The notes under the pieces: model-generated
What the model was told of the DNA's origin: nothing
The model's database searches: none
Seen by the model: only the letters and a program-made list of their open reading frames with translations
In this document: piece after piece, positions 42,993 through 51,805 of the stretch
Position numbering within the stretch: the first letter of the stretch is position 1
How the letters are laid out: each line of letters begins with the position of its first letter
NCBI GenBank assembly: GCA_027622715.1
Contig: JAQBYN010000003.1
Coordinates: 1 to 64,000 of the forward strand
Reading direction: 5' to 3'
Origin: Pseudomonadota bacterium
Lineage (GTDB): Bacteria > Pseudomonadota > Alphaproteobacteria > SHVP01
Length of the DNA stretch: 64,000 bases
Translations under genes and position numbers: made by a program

Positions 42993-44903
42993 ATGAGAGA
43001 GCCAATCAACGCGACCACTGGCCGAACCCTCGGTCCGGTCTCGGACCTCGAACGTCACCTTCCTTCGGACTGGTGGCAAACGCTCTTCAACTCGCTGTAC
43101 CTCAAGACAGACGGCGACGTCGTCGAGAACGCCGCCAACACAACAACCGATATTGACCTTCTCATCCAAACCGCAGGCGTCGAGACCAATGACCATATTT
43201 TGGACCTTTGCTGTGGTCAGGGGCGCCACACCCTAGAGCTTGCCCGGCGGGGATTTCGGCAGGTAACTGGCGTCGATCGATCACGGTACCTCGTTCGCTT
43301 GGCCCGCACACGTGCGCGCAAGGAAGAATTGAACGCGGTGTTTCGCGAGGGCGATGCCCGCACCGTTCGGTTGAAGGCGGCGTCCTTCCACTGCGTCATC
43401 ATGATGGGTAATTCTTTTGGCTATTTCGATCGCGAAGAAGACGACGCTGCGGTTCTAGAGACTGCAAAGAAAGCGCTGGTGTCGCGCGGCACTCTTGTGA
43501 TGGATGTCGCCGACGGCGAGTGGATGAAAGACCATTTCGAACGCCGGTCTTGGGAGTGGGTCGACCAAAACCACTTCGTATGCCGAGAGCGCAACCTGGC
43601 GCGCGATGGCCGCCGCTTGATTTCACGCGAGGTGGTTGTTCACGCTGAGCGGGGTGTGCTTGCCGATCAGTTTTATTCCGAGCGCTTGTACACCCGGCAT
43701 GAGATCCAGCAGCTGATGGAGTCGGTTGGCTTCACGCAAGTTCGGTTTCATGCCGAAGTACAGAGCGCCTCATCGCGCAACCAGGACTTGGGCATGATGG
43801 CGCACCGCCTCTTTCTCACTTCTGAAGCGCCGGCAAAGTCGACCGTCGCGCGAAAAAGGGAAGTTCCATTTCCGCAAGTTACGGTCCTGATGGGCGACCC
43901 CAGGTTGCCCGATAGCGTGAAACTTGGCGGCCATTTTAATCCCGAAGACCTGGATACGATCGAACGACTGAAGGACGCGCTGTCCGAAATGGAGGGTATG
44001 TCTTTCCGGTATCTCGACAACCACCAATCGCTTTGGACCGAGTTGCGCACAAACCAACCCAGTTTTGTTCTCAACTTATGCGACGAAGGGTTCAACAACG
44101 ACGCGTTTCTGGAACTCCACGTACCGGCAATGCTCGACCTCTTTGGCGTGCCCTATTCGGGGGCAGGGCCTGCGGCATTGGGCCTGTGCTACGACAAAGC
44201 GTTGGTCCGCGCGATTGCGCAGTCCCTCGAGATACCCGTGCCATCGGAGACATTTTTCGACCCGGCCGATCAAGCCGCAACGCTCCCGGGCATATTTCCG
44301 GCAATGATCAAGCCGAATTTCGGCGACTCGAGTATCGGTATTACGAAGAACGCCGTGGTCCGCACCCCGGAAGAGGCAATCAATTATATCAATGAGTTGA
44401 GGGAACTCCTTCCTGGGCGTCCACTACTCGTACAAGAATACTTGGAGGGCGCCGAATATTCGGTTGGCGTCGTCGGCAACCCAGGGTTTGATTTTCACGT
44501 CATGCCGGTTCTTGAAGTGGACTACTCGGGTCTTGAGAGCGGGTTGCCGCGAATCCTGGGCTATGAGTCGAAATGGGATCCGGCGTCCCCGTATTGGACT
44601 CAGATCAAATACAAAGAGGCCACGTTGTCGGAAGAGGATCGTCGCCTCCTTGCCGACAATTCACGGGCCTTGTTTGAGCGGCTTGGGTGTCGTGATTACG
44701 CCCGCTTCGATTTCCGGGCTGATTCATCTGGCAAGATCAAGCTCCTTGAAGTGAATCCGAACCCCGGTTGGTCCTGGGACGCCAAGATGAACCTCATGGC
44801 TGGCTTCGAGGGCCTAAGGTATCCGGACCTGCTGCGGATGATCGTGGAGGCGGCGCAGGCGCGTGTTGCAGCGCAGCGAGGGGTCGTGGCCGCGGCGGCT
44901 TAG
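42993..44903 (+). CDS. fusion: class I SAM methyltransferase + D-Ala-D-Ala-ligase-like ATP-grasp
   Basis: A 636-residue two-enzyme protein. Residues 1-275 form a Rossmann methyltransferase: motif I ILDLCCGQGRHTLELA (69-84), VTGVDRS for the SAM ribose (about 91-97) and CVIMMGNSFGYF. Residues from about 292 on form an ATP-grasp ligase: VPFPQVTVLMGDP, DEGFNNDAFLELHVPAMLDL, MIKPNFGDSSIGI (about 438-450), LLVQEYLEGAEYSVGVV and the metal-binding LEVNPNPGWSWDAKMN (about 584-599). This is the D-Ala-D-Ala ligase superfamily, but a stand-alone ligase outside a mur cluster suggests another amide bond, perhaps in a methylated peptide-like metabolite. No substrate is known. No clear ribosome site; ATG 42993 best fits the domain start. 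mutB follows by 63 bp. Confidence 0.87.
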   Translation: MREPINATTGRTLGPVSDLERHLPSDWWQTLFNSLYLKTDGDVVENAANTTTDIDLLIQTAGVETNDHILDLCCGQGRHTLELARRGFRQVTGVDRSRYLVRLARTRARKEELNAVFREGDARTVRLKAASFHCVIMMGNSFGYFDREEDDAAVLETAKKALVSRGTLVMDVADGEWMKDHFERRSWEWVDQNHFVCRERNLARDGRRLISREVVVHAERGVLADQFYSERLYTRHEIQQLMESVGFTQVRFHAEVQSASSRNQDLGMMAHRLFLTSEAPAKSTVARKREVPFPQVTVLMGDPRLPDSVKLGGHFNPEDLDTIERLKDALSEMEGMSFRYLDNHQSLWTELRTNQPSFVLNLCDEGFNNDAFLELHVPAMLDLFGVPYSGAGPAALGLCYDKALVRAIAQSLEIPVPSETFFDPADQAATLPGIFPAMIKPNFGDSSIGITKNAVVRTPEEAINYINELRELLPGRPLLVQEYLEGAEYSVGVVGNPGFDFHVMPVLEVDYSGLESGLPRILGYESKWDPASPYWTQIKYKEATLSEEDRRLLADNSRALFERLGCRDYARFDFRADSSGKIKLLEVNPNPGWSWDAKMNLMAGFEGLRYPDLLRMIVEAAQARVAAQRGVVAAAA

Positions 44904-44966
44904 GCGGTTTGACACCATCGGCGTAGGTTTCTCATACTGATTTCGCATCTGCGAAGAGTGGGGTCG

Positions 44967-47108
44967 ATGACCGAATTTGAGAAACCGACGTTGGCCGAGT
45001 GGCGCGACCGAGCCGAGAAAGAGCTCGCCGGACAGCCGCTTGACGGTCTGGTCTGGCGGACGCCGGAAGGGATCGAGGTCAAACCGCTTTACACGGCTGC
45101 CGATGCCGCCCCGCGCGCCAGCGATCTCCCGGGGTTTGCGCCCTACCTTCGCGGCCCACGATCGACGATGTACGCCAATCGCCCGTGGACGATCCGTCAA
45201 TACGCGGGGTTTTCCACCGCTGAGGACTCAAACGCGTTCTATCGTCAGGCCCTGGCCGCGGGCCAAATGGGCCTATCTGTGGCGTTCGATTTGGCGACCC
45301 ACCGCGGCTACGATTCCGATCATCCCCGAGTCGAAGGCGATGTCGGCAAAGCCGGCGTGGCGATCGATTCGGTCGAGGACATGAAAGTCCTATTTGACGG
45401 TATACCGCTCGACCGGGTCAGCGTTTCCATGACGATGAACGGCGCCGTGCTGCCGGTTCTCGCGGGCTATATCGTGGCGGCCGAGGAACAGGGCGTACCC
45501 CGAGAAAAACTCTCCGGGACAATTCAGAACGATATTCTGAAAGAGTTCATGGTCCGGAATACTTACATCTATCCGCCTGAGCCATCGATGCGGATCGTCG
45601 CCGATATCATTGGCTATACCGCGCGCGAAATGCCGCGATTCAATTCGATCTCGATATCCGGCTATCACATGCAAGAAGCCGGTGCGACGCTGGTGCAAGA
45701 ACTTGCCTACACGCTCGCTGATGGGGTGGAATACGTCAAAGCTGCGATCGCCACCGGCCTTGATATCGACGCATTTGCGCCCAGGCTTTCGTTCTTTTTC
45801 TGTATCGGTATGAACTTCTTCATGGAGGTCGCGAAGCTGCGGGCAGCGCGACTGCTGTGGGCCGAGCTGATGCAGCGTTTCGAGCCGAAGGACCCGCGGT
45901 CGCTGTCGCTGCGCACCCATTGTCAGACGTCCGGGGTTTCGCTGACCGAGCAGGATCCGCACAACAATGTGGTGCGCACCGCGTATGAAGCGATGGCCGC
46001 GGTGCTGGGTGGGACCCAAAGCCTTCATACCAATGCGTTTGACGAAGCGTTCGCCTTGCCCTCGGAATTGTCGGCACGGATCGCCCGCAACACACAGCTT
46101 ATTCTGGCCGAAGAAACCGGGGTAACGCGTGTCGTTGATCCGTTGGGCGGCTCTTACTACGTCGAATCGCTGACGGATTCATTGGTGGCAGAAGCGCGAA
46201 AACTCATCAGCGAAGTCGACGCACTGGGGGGTATGACCAAGGCGGTTGCGCAAGGCATGCCGAAGCTGAGAATCGAAGAATCTGCGGCCCGCAAGCAAGC
46301 GCGCGTGGACCGGGGCGAAGACGTCATCGTTGGGGTCAACAAATACCGGCTCGATAAGGCTGACGACATCGATCTGATGGAGGTCGACAACCGCAAAGTG
46401 CGGCTGCAGCAAATTGAGCGGCTCGGCAGTATTCGAAGCGCGCGCGACGCAGCCGCGGTCACCGCGGCATTGGACGCGTTGCGCACAGGCGCGCAGGGCG
46501 ACGGGAATCTATTGGCGCTGAGCGTCGAAGCCATTCGGGCGCGCGCAACGGTGGGGGAAGTATCGTCGGCGTTGGAAGATGTGTTCGGACGTCACCGCGC
46601 TCAGACGATGGCGGTGTCGGGTGTCTACGGCGATGCCTTCGACGATGACGCGGGTTTTGCTAACACGCGCCAGGCGGTCGAACGGTTTGCCGACCGAGAA
46701 GGCAGGCGGCCCCGCATACTGGTGGCGAAGCTTGGACAGGACGGACATGACCGCGGCGCCAAAGTTATTGCCACGGCATTGGCCGATATCGGTTTTGACG
46801 TCGATATAGGCCCGTTGTTTGCGACGCCCGGCGAGGCGGCGCGGCAAGCCATCGAAAACGACGTGCATGTGATCGGCATTTCGTCACAGGCCGCCGCGCA
46901 CAGGACGCTCGTGCCACAATTGATCGCGGCGCTGCGCGATGAAGGTGGTGGCAATATTATTGTTGTGGTTGGCGGCATCATTCCGCCGAAGGATTACGAT
47001 TTTCTGTTCAAAGCCGGGGTCGGTGCGATTTTTGGGCCGGGCAGTAATATCGTCGTCGCGGCCGACCAAATCTTGGCTCTATTGGGCGACAACCGGGCCG
47101 CCGCCTGA
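44967..47108 (+). CDS. mutB: methylmalonyl-CoA mutase, catalytic (B12-binding) subunit
   Basis: A 713-residue adenosylcobalamin enzyme that interconverts (R)-methylmalonyl-CoA and succinyl-CoA in propionate metabolism. The N-terminal TIM barrel has [20 protein letters not shown] and [20 protein letters not shown]. The C-terminal B12 domain carries the base-off motif GQDGHDRG with His594 and [11 protein letters not shown]. No small subunit gene is next to it; it may be a homodimer or have its partner elsewhere. GTG nine bases upstream is an alternative start. The chaperone gene meaB lies 1.9 kb downstream, with a DUF4389 gene and the Trp-repeat gene between. Confidence 0.97.
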   Translation: MTEFEKPTLAEWRDRAEKELAGQPLDGLVWRTPEGIEVKPLYTAADAAPRASDLPGFAPYLRGPRSTMYANRPWTIRQYAGFSTAEDSNAFYRQALAAGQMGLSVAFDLATHRGYDSDHPRVEGDVGKAGVAIDSVEDMKVLFDGIPLDRVSVSMTMNGAVLPVLAGYIVAAEEQGVPREKLSGTIQNDILKEFMVRNTYIYPPEPSMRIVADIIGYTAREMPRFNSISISGYHMQEAGATLVQELAYTLADGVEYVKAAIATGLDIDAFAPRLSFFFCIGMNFFMEVAKLRAARLLWAELMQRFEPKDPRSLSLRTHCQTSGVSLTEQDPHNNVVRTAYEAMAAVLGGTQSLHTNAFDEAFALPSELSARIARNTQLILAEETGVTRVVDPLGGSYYVESLTDSLVAEARKLISEVDALGGMTKAVAQGMPKLRIEESAARKQARVDRGEDVIVGVNKYRLDKADDIDLMEVDNRKVRLQQIERLGSIRSARDAAAVTAALDALRTGAQGDGNLLALSVEAIRARATVGEVSSALEDVFGRHRAQTMAVSGVYGDAFDDDAGFANTRQAVERFADREGRRPRILVAKLGQDGHDRGAKVIATALADIGFDVDIGPLFATPGEAARQAIENDVHVIGISSQAAAHRTLVPQLIAALRDEGGGNIIVVVGGIIPPKDYDFLFKAGVGAIFGPGSNIVVAADQILALLGDNRAAA

Positions 47109-47123
47109 CGGCCCGTCGGGGTC

Positions 47124-47510
47124 TTAGCTCTTTTCGTCTTGGGCCTGCCGTGCAGCGGTTTTGACGACGCGGGTCCGCCTAACTTGGGCCGAACCCGCCG
47201 CGGTGTTGCGGCCGGCATCGGATGACGTGGGCGACGGCCAAGCCATCATCGGCCACGGTTTTTGCTCCGAGCCAAATGTTTCGAACGCGGTGATTTGCCG
47301 TAAATAGTGACCGAGGCTCGCGCCAAACGCTGACAGGCGTGGCACTGGTTTTCCTGAAACAAGCTTGAATCCGAGCTGAATCAAGGTGACGGCGGCGCCG
47401 ACCCAGACGGCAAAATAGAAGACGACTGCGAAGAGCAGCATGAACACCACACGGCCCCAAACTACGGGATTCGTGAGGTTGCCAGCGATTTCTGTATCTC
47501 GTTCGGCCAT
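47124..47510 (-). CDS. DUF4389 membrane protein
   Basis: A 128-residue protein with a long hydrophobic region (VVFMLLFAVVFYFAVWVGAA and onward), giving one or two membrane segments, followed by the DUF4389 pattern FGASLGHYLRQITAFETFGS and EQKPWPMMAWP. The C-terminal 40 residues are polar and basic. Function is unknown. It is convergent with mutB (15 bp apart) and divergent from the Trp-repeat gene, so it is a separate unit inside the mutB-meaB region. Confidence 0.82.
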   Translation of the reverse strand: MAERDTEIAGNLTNPVVWGRVVFMLLFAVVFYFAVWVGAAVTLIQLGFKLVSGKPVPRLSAFGASLGHYLRQITAFETFGSEQKPWPMMAWPSPTSSDAGRNTAAGSAQVRRTRVVKTAARQAQDEKS

Positions 47511-47692
47511 GGGGGTCGTGGTTGCCTTGTGCAGTGCGGTGATCAGATCGTCGACTAGCCGACGTTGCCATGATTCGAGGGCATCTCACAACGGTCAGCA
47601 TCACACTTTGGCGGTGTTGGCGACCCTTCGCAGTTCCAGAATTGGGCGGGAGCATCGATTCCGGTCTATCATGGGCGTCCGGGTGAAAATGC

Positions 47693-48892
47693 ATGGCAAG
47701 AATTCCGACTAGAAGGCCGCGCGCGCGCGATCCAGCGTCATCCGATCCGCCCTGGGTCGACGATCGGCGACCATCTCGCGATCCGCCGCCGATCGAGCCT
47801 GACTGGGCGAATGACGCGCGGCCCAGCGATGTCACATCCGAACCCTACGAGCCGAACTGGGCTAAGGAACAACCCCCGCCCGCCGCCGCACCGCCGCGGT
47901 CGGACCCGCCCTGGGCGGCCCAGTCGGTTATCGACAACGATGCGGCGCTGCGTGCCGCTTTGGCGGAAACGCCGCCGCCCGATCCGCCGTGGGCGACGGT
48001 CGCAGCACCGCCGAATGGACCGGCGCCATCGGCCGATCCACCGTGGGTGGAGGACGTGCGTCCCAACACCGACCCGCCGCCACCCATCGAGCCGAGTTGG
48101 GCATCTGCGGTTGACGAGACCGAGATTGAGGATCTGCCGCCGGCTGATCCCCCGTGGGCGATCGATCCGCCGCCCCGGCCGCCCGTCATTTTGCGGGGAC
48201 CGATCGATCCGCCGTGGGTCCCGGACGACGTGTCCGAGGCCATCGCGGCAGAGGAAAAAGCTGCTCGAGCCGCATTCGAGCCTGACTGGGCAAAGCAATC
48301 GGCGACAGGTCGGTCAAAAAAACCGATCCCGCGCATGGAGCCTTCCTGGGTTGACGATGTCGCACCCACGCCACCAGTGCCCGGCGCGCTTTTTGACCCC
48401 GGTTGGGAATCAACCCCGATTGCGGTTCCCCTGCCGCCGATGGAACCGGATTGGGCGAACGAAATTGACGAGGCGGACGACGATTTTGCTGCAGCGTTTG
48501 ATCCTGGCTGGGAGGAGAGCGCACGGCCGGTGGCAAGCGCGCCATTACCGCCAATGGAACCAAGTTGGGCGGTAGAAGTACAAAGTGAAGTGGAGCAAGC
48601 GAGATCAGATATTTTCGAGGCACCGTTGGAAAGCGATGGACCCATTGTTACGCCGGACAAGATGAGCATTCTTAAGGGCGCCCAGCGTTTGCGCGGCATC
48701 GCCGCACAGGTTTCACTGAATCCATTTGGTCGTGCGAAGAAAAAGAATGCGGCACGTCAAATCGAACGAGAAAAGCTAATTGCCGACGCGATGCGCATCC
48801 GGACCGAGACTCGCGAGGCCCTGGGGGAGGAAACCGTCAATGCGCTTTACCGGAGCATCATGGGGACGGATCCGTCTGAGGACGAACGCTAA
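47693..48892 (+). CDS. Trp-motif repeat protein: fifteen [D/E]-P-x-W units, C-terminal helical domain
   Basis: A 399-residue protein I do not recognise. Residues 1-300 are Pro/Asp/Ala-rich and look disordered, but hold fifteen copies of [D/E]-P-[P/D/N/S/G]-W-[A/V/E]. The Trp residues are at 21, 38, 56, 74, 100, 118, 136, 155, 175, 199, 219, 238, 254, 273 and 292, mostly 16-20 apart; every Trp in the protein is in a motif. Neighbouring copies use different synonymous codons, so selection has kept the peptide. From about 322 the chain changes to basic, helix-forming sequence (MSILKGAQRLRGIAAQVSLN, KKKNAARQIEREKLIADAM). No signal peptide, membrane segment or Cys. It looks like a multivalent scaffold for a Trp-pocket partner. 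meaB starts 90 bp downstream on the same strand. ATG 47693 has only a weak ribosome site. Confidence 0.78.
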   Translation: MARIPTRRPRARDPASSDPPWVDDRRPSRDPPPIEPDWANDARPSDVTSEPYEPNWAKEQPPPAAAPPRSDPPWAAQSVIDNDAALRAALAETPPPDPPWATVAAPPNGPAPSADPPWVEDVRPNTDPPPPIEPSWASAVDETEIEDLPPADPPWAIDPPPRPPVILRGPIDPPWVPDDVSEAIAAEEKAARAAFEPDWAKQSATGRSKKPIPRMEPSWVDDVAPTPPVPGALFDPGWESTPIAVPLPPMEPDWANEIDEADDDFAAAFDPGWEESARPVASAPLPPMEPSWAVEVQSEVEQARSDIFEAPLESDGPIVTPDKMSILKGAQRLRGIAAQVSLNPFGRAKKKNAARQIEREKLIADAMRIRTETREALGEETVNALYRSIMGTDPSEDER

Positions 48893-48982
48893 CGCGGCCG
48901 ACTTGATCGCGCGCCATCCCACTCGGGAAGAGATTGGCGCGCGTTTTCAGCTCGATAGTTCAGCTTGCGGCGTGGCGATTCC

Positions 48983-49993
48983 ATGACGATTCATCTCGAA
49001 GGTAATGACGAACAACTTAGGCAGGCGATCTTGGCGGGGGATCGTGGCGGGCTGGCGCGCGGTATCACGCTCGTCGAATCGGAACGCGCCGACCATCAAG
49101 AGCGTGCAGAAAAACTGGTAACGGCTCTGTTGCCGCGAACCGGCCAAGCCACACGACTGGGTATTTCGGGCGCCCCGGGTGTTGGAAAATCTACATTTGT
49201 CGAGGCCTTCGGCATGCATATCGTCAACGCTGGCCACCGGGTTGCGGTGCTTGCAATCGATCCATCAAGCCGGCTCTCGGGCGGATCAATCCTCGGCGAC
49301 AAGACGCGAATGGATGAGCTAAGCCGTCATCCCGCGGCCTTCGTCAGGCCCTCGGCCGCGGGCCATACGTTGGGTGGGGTTGCCCGCCGGACGCGCGAGG
49401 CCATCTTGCTCTGCGAAGCCGCGGGTTACAACGTCGTGATCGTCGAAACGGTTGGCGTTGGTCAGTCCGAGGCCACCGTCGCTAACATGGTCGATGTATT
49501 TCTCTTGCTGATCGCGCCGGGTGGCGGCGACGAGCTGCAGGGCATAAAGCGGGGCATTGTCGAACTTGTCGATCTGATTGTCGTGAACAAGTGCGACGGC
49601 GATCTCCTGCCGGCGGCGGGGCGGATCGCCGCGGACTACCAAGGTGCGTTGGGTCTTTTGCGGTCGCTGTCGGTCCACTGGAAACCCGAAGTGGTCCAGT
49701 GCTCGGCGCTTGAACATCGGGGGATCGACCAGGTTTGGGAAGCCGTCGGGCGTTGTGCCGACACACTGCGGCGCACCGGAGATCTAGCGGACCGGCGGGG
49801 CCGCCAACTCACAGATTGGCTTTGGCAAGAGGTAACAGGGGGCATTATGGATGCGCTCCGGCGCGACGCCAAAACAGGCGCGGTTGCCAAAACACTCGAA
49901 CAAGAGGTGATTTCACAGCGTCTTTTGCCACCGGCAGCGGCCCGCCAGGTCCGAGAATCATTCTTTCGCCGGCCTGAGCGGACCGAAGAATAG
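48983..49993 (+). CDS. meaB: methylmalonyl-CoA mutase-associated GTPase MeaB (ArgK family)
   Basis: A 336-residue G3E-type P-loop GTPase that loads and protects the B12 cofactor of methylmalonyl-CoA mutase. Walker A is GAPGVGKST (about 62-70), then LAIDPSSRLSGGSILGDKTR, the switch region VIVETVGVGQSE, and the base-recognition motif VVNKCDGD in place of NKxD. The C-terminal dimerisation helix is present (LEQEVISQRLLPPAAARQ). ATG 48983 fits the family N-terminus. Its position near mutB and after the Trp-repeat gene supports a link between the three. Confidence 0.95.
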   Translation: MTIHLEGNDEQLRQAILAGDRGGLARGITLVESERADHQERAEKLVTALLPRTGQATRLGISGAPGVGKSTFVEAFGMHIVNAGHRVAVLAIDPSSRLSGGSILGDKTRMDELSRHPAAFVRPSAAGHTLGGVARRTREAILLCEAAGYNVVIVETVGVGQSEATVANMVDVFLLLIAPGGGDELQGIKRGIVELVDLIVVNKCDGDLLPAAGRIAADYQGALGLLRSLSVHWKPEVVQCSALEHRGIDQVWEAVGRCADTLRRTGDLADRRGRQLTDWLWQEVTGGIMDALRRDAKTGAVAKTLEQEVISQRLLPPAAARQVRESFFRRPERTEE

Positions 49994-50164
49994 GGTGGGT
50001 GGCCCGCTTTTTCGGTGCCATAAGGGGTGCCGGTGCTCGCGCAGGGCGTGCTAGGCCGACAACGACGTTCACTGAGCCCCTGAGCACAACCTATTGTTAT
50101 TGTGTGGTTTTTCTGCCCATGGAGAAATTCTGCCCGATAGACCGGGGGTCAATTTCGACGCGCC

Positions 50165-50193
50165 TTGACGCTGGTGGTCCGGGCAATTAAACA
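50165..50193 (+). promoter_or_regulatory. rpmB: probable sigma-70 promoter of rpmB
   Basis: TTGACG (50165-50170), 17-bp spacer, TAAACA (50188-50193), about 45 bp before the rpmB ATG. The -35 matches 5 of 6. The remaining gap after meaB shows no clear terminator. Confidence 0.62.
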
Positions 50194-50237
50194 AACGCCC
50201 GTCCGGGTAGCCCCGGTGGATGCGGAGAGGAACTGAC

Positions 50238-50528
50238 ATGTCTAGGCGTTGCGAGCTAACCGGAAAAGGTGTGCTAACGGGCAACAATGTCAGTCACGCG
50301 AACAATAAGTCGCGTCGCCGCTACCTGCCCAACCTCCTGGCCGTCTCGCTGATCAGCGATTCGCTCGGCCAGTCGTTCAACCTCAAGATTTGCCGCCAGG
50401 CACAACGGTCGGTCGATCACGCCGGTGGGTTCGATACATTCATCGCTAAGGCGAAGGATGACCAACTGAGCACTCGGGCCCGCCAAATCAAGAAGCGGGT
50501 TGTTAAGACGGCGGCCGTCGCCGCGTAG
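50238..50528 (+). CDS. rpmB: 50S ribosomal protein L28
   Basis: A 96-residue basic protein matching L28 in length and in the N-terminal [20 protein letters not shown] and [12 protein letters not shown], followed by the alphaproteobacterial style [20 protein letters not shown] and a Lys/Ala-rich tail. It is a late-assembling large-subunit protein near the E site. GAGAGGA lies 6 nt before the ATG, and a good sigma-70 promoter is found upstream. The queuosine-precursor transporter gene follows by 72 bp. Confidence 0.97.
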   Translation: MSRRCELTGKGVLTGNNVSHANNKSRRRYLPNLLAVSLISDSLGQSFNLKICRQAQRSVDHAGGFDTFIAKAKDDQLSTRARQIKKRVVKTAAVAA

Positions 50529-50600
50529 GCATCTTCTGGATCGGCGCGAGTCGCCGAAACACGCGAGCCGCCCGCCGTTAAGTTGCGCGAAGGGCACCCT

Positions 50601-51149
50601 ATGCTGACACTTCGAATTCTTTTTCTGCCGGTCGCAGCGATGGTTGCGATTGTTGTGGCGTCGAATTTCCTTGTTCAGTTTCCGATCAATGATTTTCTGA
50701 CCTGGGGCGCGTTCACCTTTCCCATTGCATTCCTCGTCACCGATCTCACCAACCGAAGATTTGGCCCCGGGCGTGCACGCCGGGTCGTCTATGTTGGGTT
50801 TCTTATTGGCGTCGTATTGTCGGTCGTCCTGGCTGGACCTCGAATCGGTATTGCGAGCGGCCTAGCGTTCCTCGCCGGGCAGCTTCTCGATATTGCTGTG
50901 TTCGACCGCTTGCGCCGGATGACTTGGTGGCGGGCACCGCTCGCCTCTTCGATCACCGCGTCGGCGATCGACACGGGCATTTTCTTTAGTTTGGCGTTTG
51001 CTGGTACCGGCGTTCCCTGGATCACTTTGGGTGTCGGCGACTTCGGCGTGAAACTCGCGATGGCCGCGACCCTACTGATCCCCTACGGTGCGCTGATGCG
51101 CTATGTCGCGCCAATGCCGGTCCGTTCATCGGACTTTGGCGCGCGCTGA
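50601..51149 (+). CDS. queuosine precursor (preQ0) transporter, YhhQ/VUT family
   Basis: A 182-residue inner-membrane protein with about six helices. The family hallmark is FPIAFLVTDLTNRRFGPGRA after the second helix, with a later ITASAIDTGIFFSLAF. YhhQ imports 7-cyano-7-deazaguanine or a related base for queuosine modification of tRNA. GAAGGG lies 6 nt before the ATG. It is between rpmB and upp on the same strand; salvage of a base and translation are shared themes but a joint transcript is not proven. Confidence 0.88.
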   Translation: MLTLRILFLPVAAMVAIVVASNFLVQFPINDFLTWGAFTFPIAFLVTDLTNRRFGPGRARRVVYVGFLIGVVLSVVLAGPRIGIASGLAFLAGQLLDIAVFDRLRRMTWWRAPLASSITASAIDTGIFFSLAFAGTGVPWITLGVGDFGVKLAMAATLLIPYGALMRYVAPMPVRSSDFGAR

Positions 51150-51173
51150 ACCGGGAAGGTATCGGCACCATTC

Positions 51174-51800
51174 ATGCTCAATGTTCTCGATCATCCGCTT
51201 ATTGCGCACAAACTGAGTTTGATGCGGGACGTTACTTGTTCGACTAAAGATTTTCGAACGTTGCTCAAGGAGATCAGTCTTCTGATGGGTTACGAACTGA
51301 CCCGCGACCTTCCGGTACGCCACCAAAAAGTCACGACGCCGGTCGCGGAGACGATGGGCCGATTTATTGCCGGAAAGAAAGTCGCGATTGTGCCAATCTT
51401 GCGCGCCGGCCTCGGCATGGCGGACGGACTGCTAGAGTTGATGCCGTCGGCGCGGATTGGTCACATTGGGGTGTACCGCGATCCCGACACGCTGCAGCCG
51501 GTTGAGTATCTCGTCAAACTCCCCGAAGTCGAAGGACGGTTGTTTATCGTCGTCGACCCCATGCTCGCGACTGGCAATTCTGCGGTCTACGCGCTCGACG
51601 TTCTAAACAAGCGGGGCGTCGCAGACGAAAACATTCGGTTTATGGCGTTGGTTGCTGCCCCTGAGGGCGTTGCGCGGCTGACCGCGGCACACCCGAGCGT
51701 CAACATTTTTGTCGCTGCGCTCGACGAGAAACTCAATGACCACGCGTATATCGTTCCCGGCCTCGGCGATGCGGGCGACCGCTTGTTTGGAACGAAATAG
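51174..51800 (+). CDS. upp: uracil phosphoribosyltransferase
   Basis: A 208-residue type I phosphoribosyltransferase converting uracil and PRPP to UMP. The PRPP loop is [12 protein letters not shown], preceded by [20 protein letters not shown] and [10 protein letters not shown], and the uracil-binding end is [19 protein letters not shown]. Length and all motifs match E. coli Upp. It converges with the phytase-like gene, only 5 bp between stops. Confidence 0.97.
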   Translation: MLNVLDHPLIAHKLSLMRDVTCSTKDFRTLLKEISLLMGYELTRDLPVRHQKVTTPVAETMGRFIAGKKVAIVPILRAGLGMADGLLELMPSARIGHIGVYRDPDTLQPVEYLVKLPEVEGRLFIVVDPMLATGNSAVYALDVLNKRGVADENIRFMALVAAPEGVARLTAAHPSVNIFVAALDEKLNDHAYIVPGLGDAGDRLFGTK

Positions 51801-51805
51801 GCGCC

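Noticed and set aside
47845-48699. 284-codon open frame antisense to the Trp-repeat gene, Gly/Ser-rich with its own repeats
   Set aside because: It mirrors the plus-strand Pro/Trp repeats. The plus frame has codon-level divergence with conserved peptide and a normal C-terminal domain; the minus frame has only low-complexity GGS-type sequence.
50088-50122. CACAA/TTGTG hairpin followed by TGGTTTTT after meaB as a terminator
   Set aside because: Five base pairs around a ten-base loop, AT-rich, and the T-run is displaced; too weak to call.
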